Source: Virgibacillus ndiopensis (GTDB taxonomy: Bacteria; Bacillota; Bacilli; Bacillales; Amphibacillaceae). From it: DNA of 64,000 nt. Under the pieces are notes generated by a model, which had not been told where the DNA came from, made no database searches, and saw only the letters and a list, made by a program, of their open reading frames with translations. A program made the translations under genes and the position numbers. The stretch is from assembly GCF_900187325.1 (NCBI RefSeq), contig NZ_FZMZ01000006.1:744001-808000 (forward strand). The letters run 5' to 3'. Positions 62,346 through 64,000 of this stretch are shown here, piece by piece (position 1 is the first letter of the stretch; each line of letters opens with the position of its first letter).

Positions 62346-64000
62346 ATGAATCTTGATGCCAGGAGCACTAAAATTTTAGAAGAACTAATGGTTAATCCGA
62401 GTATTACGAGTAAGGATATTGAGAAGAAATATGACTTGACTCGAAGAAAGCTTGGCTATAGCTTCGATAAAATAAATGACTGGCTTATTAGTAAAAATCT
62501 TCCGGTAATCGAAAGAACTCGTCAAGGTCATTTTATTATTGATCAGACTATTTTTACGAAATTGAATAACGACCATAATGTTGAACCAGCTGATCTGGAT
62601 ATTTTTTCGGAAAAGCAACGAGTCTATACAATTATTATGATGCTTTTAAGTAATGATGAACTTTCTTTGTTTCATTTTACTAGTGAGTTGGATGTCAGTA
62701 AAAACACAGTGCTTAGTGATTTAAAGCGAGCACAGGATTACGTAGCAGCGTATGATTTGACGATCCGTTATTCGAGACGATTGGGATACTTGATCGAAGG
62801 CAAGGAATTTTTGATACGAAAATTGCTTATTCATGTTACGTATAAAATTCTGGAAATGAAAAACGGGGCAAGTAGGCTACGTAAATTAACAACTATTAAT
62901 GAAGACGAAATTAATGAATTGACGAAGCGAATTACTAAAGTTGAAAACAAATTGAATTTGAAATTTACCGACGAGAAAATCGATACAATGCCATATACGT
63001 TGACGCTGGTTTTATTACGAATCAAGAAAGGTCAAAAAGTTAGTTCCTTTTACATTAAATATGAGGAACTATCTGATACAAAAGAATATTTGGCAACAGA
63101 AGAAATTTTGTATGACATAAAAGATATACCAATGGAAGAACGGTTATTTATTACATTGCACCTACTAACGACAAATGTCTACTGGTCAGAATATCTTACC
63201 GAGGAAGCGATACCGAACTTGGTGCAGGCCCTAGATGATATGTTGCGCTTATTTGAAAAAAGGGCGTGTATTTTCTTACAGGACAGGGAGCAGTTACTTA
63301 ATAAATTGCTTCTTCATGTGAAGCCTGCTTATTACCGAATTAAGTATCAGCTAACAGAGATTAATCATGTTCAGGATTCTGTAAGCAAGGAATTTCTAGC
63401 ATTACATCATTTGGTTCAAAAATCAACGAAGCCATTGGCAGAGCTAATTGGTATGAAAATTCCTGAAAGCGAAACCACGTATCTCACAATGTTAATTGGA
63501 GGATGGTTGACTAGGCAGGGGGATAGCTTGCAAGAGAAAGTAAAAGCAATTGTTGTTTGTCCGAAAGGTGTATCTGTTTCACGATTAATGGTCAGTGAAC
63601 TTAGGGAATTATTTCCGGAATTTGTTTTTCTTGATTCATTATCCGTAAGAGAATTTCAAGCGTATACGTTTGATTATGATATTGTTTTCTCGCCAATAGT
63701 CTTGGATACAGATAAGAAATTATTTATTGCTACCTCATTTTTGGAACGTGAAGAAAAGCATCGATTACGAAAACAAGTAATGATGGAACTTCATGGCTAT
63801 ATTCCGTTTGATATAAATGTTAATGATTTAATGGCGATTGTTAAAAATCATGCAACGGTTGAAGATGAACAGGAGCTTTCAAAAGAGTTATTCCGCTACA
63901 TTAATCGTGATGACACTGCAGCTGTAAAAAAACAGCAAGTAGATAGTCCGACAATCAATTTGAGTGAATTAATAACGCCGAACACGATTACGATGAAACG
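62346..64000 (+). CDS. PRD-containing PTS regulator (partial, cut by window end)
   Basis: At least 551 residues without a stop. It begins MNLDARSTKILEELMVNPSI after AGAGGGG. An N-terminal winged helix, a second helix-turn-helix (LFHFTSELDVSKNTVLSDL, about 118-136), two PRD-like segments (about 180-395) and an EIIB-like region (IVVCPKGVSVSRLMVSELRELF, about 400-420) are visible. An EIIA domain probably follows beyond the window. It is related in layout to 47373-49469, though divergent in sequence. It likely controls a PTS operon to the right. Confidence 0.85.
   Translation, partial: MNLDARSTKILEELMVNPSITSKDIEKKYDLTRRKLGYSFDKINDWLISKNLPVIERTRQGHFIIDQTIFTKLNNDHNVEPADLDIFSEKQRVYTIIMMLLSNDELSLFHFTSELDVSKNTVLSDLKRAQDYVAAYDLTIRYSRRLGYLIEGKEFLIRKLLIHVTYKILEMKNGASRLRKLTTINEDEINELTKRITKVENKLNLKFTDEKIDTMPYTLTLVLLRIKKGQKVSSFYIKYEELSDTKEYLATEEILYDIKDIPMEERLFITLHLLTTNVYWSEYLTEEAIPNLVQALDDMLRLFEKRACIFLQDREQLLNKLLLHVKPAYYRIKYQLTEINHVQDSVSKEFLALHHLVQKSTKPLAELIGMKIPESETTYLTMLIGGWLTRQGDSLQEKVKAIVVCPKGVSVSRLMVSELRELFPEFVFLDSLSVREFQAYTFDYDIVFSPIVLDTDKKLFIATSFLEREEKHRLRKQVMMELHGYIPFDINVNDLMAIVKNHATVEDEQELSKELFRYINRDDTAAVKKQQVDSPTINLSELITPNTITMK

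Overview
The window looks like a chromosome segment from a low-GC, Gram-positive, spore-former-like bacterium of the Bacillaceae (Oceanobacillus/Virgibacillus/Gracilibacillus type). The grounds are AT-rich genes with strong AGGAGG-type ribosome sites, TTG/GTG starts, Firmicute-type GalT, CcpA-like cre boxes, PRD-type PTS regulators and dispersed hairpin repeats of the kind seen in such genomes. The species assignment is inference. No RNA genes, phage genes, transposases or CRISPR arrays were seen.

Region 1 (about 0.25-22 kb) is a polysaccharide-utilisation locus. It holds an ABC sugar importer (488-3655), an AraM/EgsA-like dehydrogenase, a large DUF6259-type putative glycosidase, a sulfatase, a LacI regulator with an arabinose-5-phosphate-isomerase-like SIS protein and a DUF2961 (GH172) enzyme in one operon (8467-11205), a frameshifted esterase, a GH42 enzyme, a zinc dehydrogenase, a YesL-like protein, a second GH172 enzyme, a secreted DUF4185 (GH183) enzyme and an unassigned six-hairpin protein. 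Near-identical palindromes (TGTGTAAWCGWTTACACA type) sit upstream of the importer, the lacI operon, GH172 no. 2 and the GH183 gene, so these probably form one LacI regulon. GH183 is known as an endo-D-arabinanase family and GH172 contains exo-D-arabinofuranosidases, so D-arabinan, as in mycobacterial or corynebacterial cell walls, is the best candidate substrate.

Region 2 (22-34.5 kb) has a NERD-domain gene bracketed by short phased repeats, a GH127 enzyme divergent from an AraC regulator, an ArsR-like regulator, and a second ABC importer operon with GH43 and GH2 enzymes. The GH43 gene seems to have lost the ATG of its lipoprotein signal sequence.

Region 3 (34.5-39.1 kb, minus strand) encodes a FucU-like mutarotase, a second LacI regulator, a second API-like SIS protein, a ribokinase-family kinase and a FucP-like symporter. 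FucP-type carriers also accept D-arabinose, so this is a plausible route from D-arabinose to D-arabinose 5-phosphate to D-ribulose 5-phosphate. It would complete the pathway begun in region 1.

Region 4 (39.2-47.1 kb) has a ROK repressor, a TetR/SDR pair and a galKETM operon. The ROK gene and galK share an exact 13-bp operator-like motif. Region 5 (47.3-54.8 kb) is a PTS operon of the ascorbate type with a PRD activator, a phosphotriesterase-like lactonase, a creatininase-family protein, a KDGP-type aldolase and a SIS protein. Then come pgi, a PucR/SSS/M24/amidohydrolase cluster (56.5-62.1 kb) whose M24 protein lacks most metal ligands, and a PRD regulator cut by the window end.

The main hypothesis is a complete Gram-positive D-arabinan-to-pentose-phosphate pathway: secreted endo-enzyme, oligosaccharide import, cytosolic GH172 trimming, then kinase and A5P isomerase. 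A second unexplained structure is a set of short intergenic repeats spaced 20-21 bp apart, which is two DNA turns.
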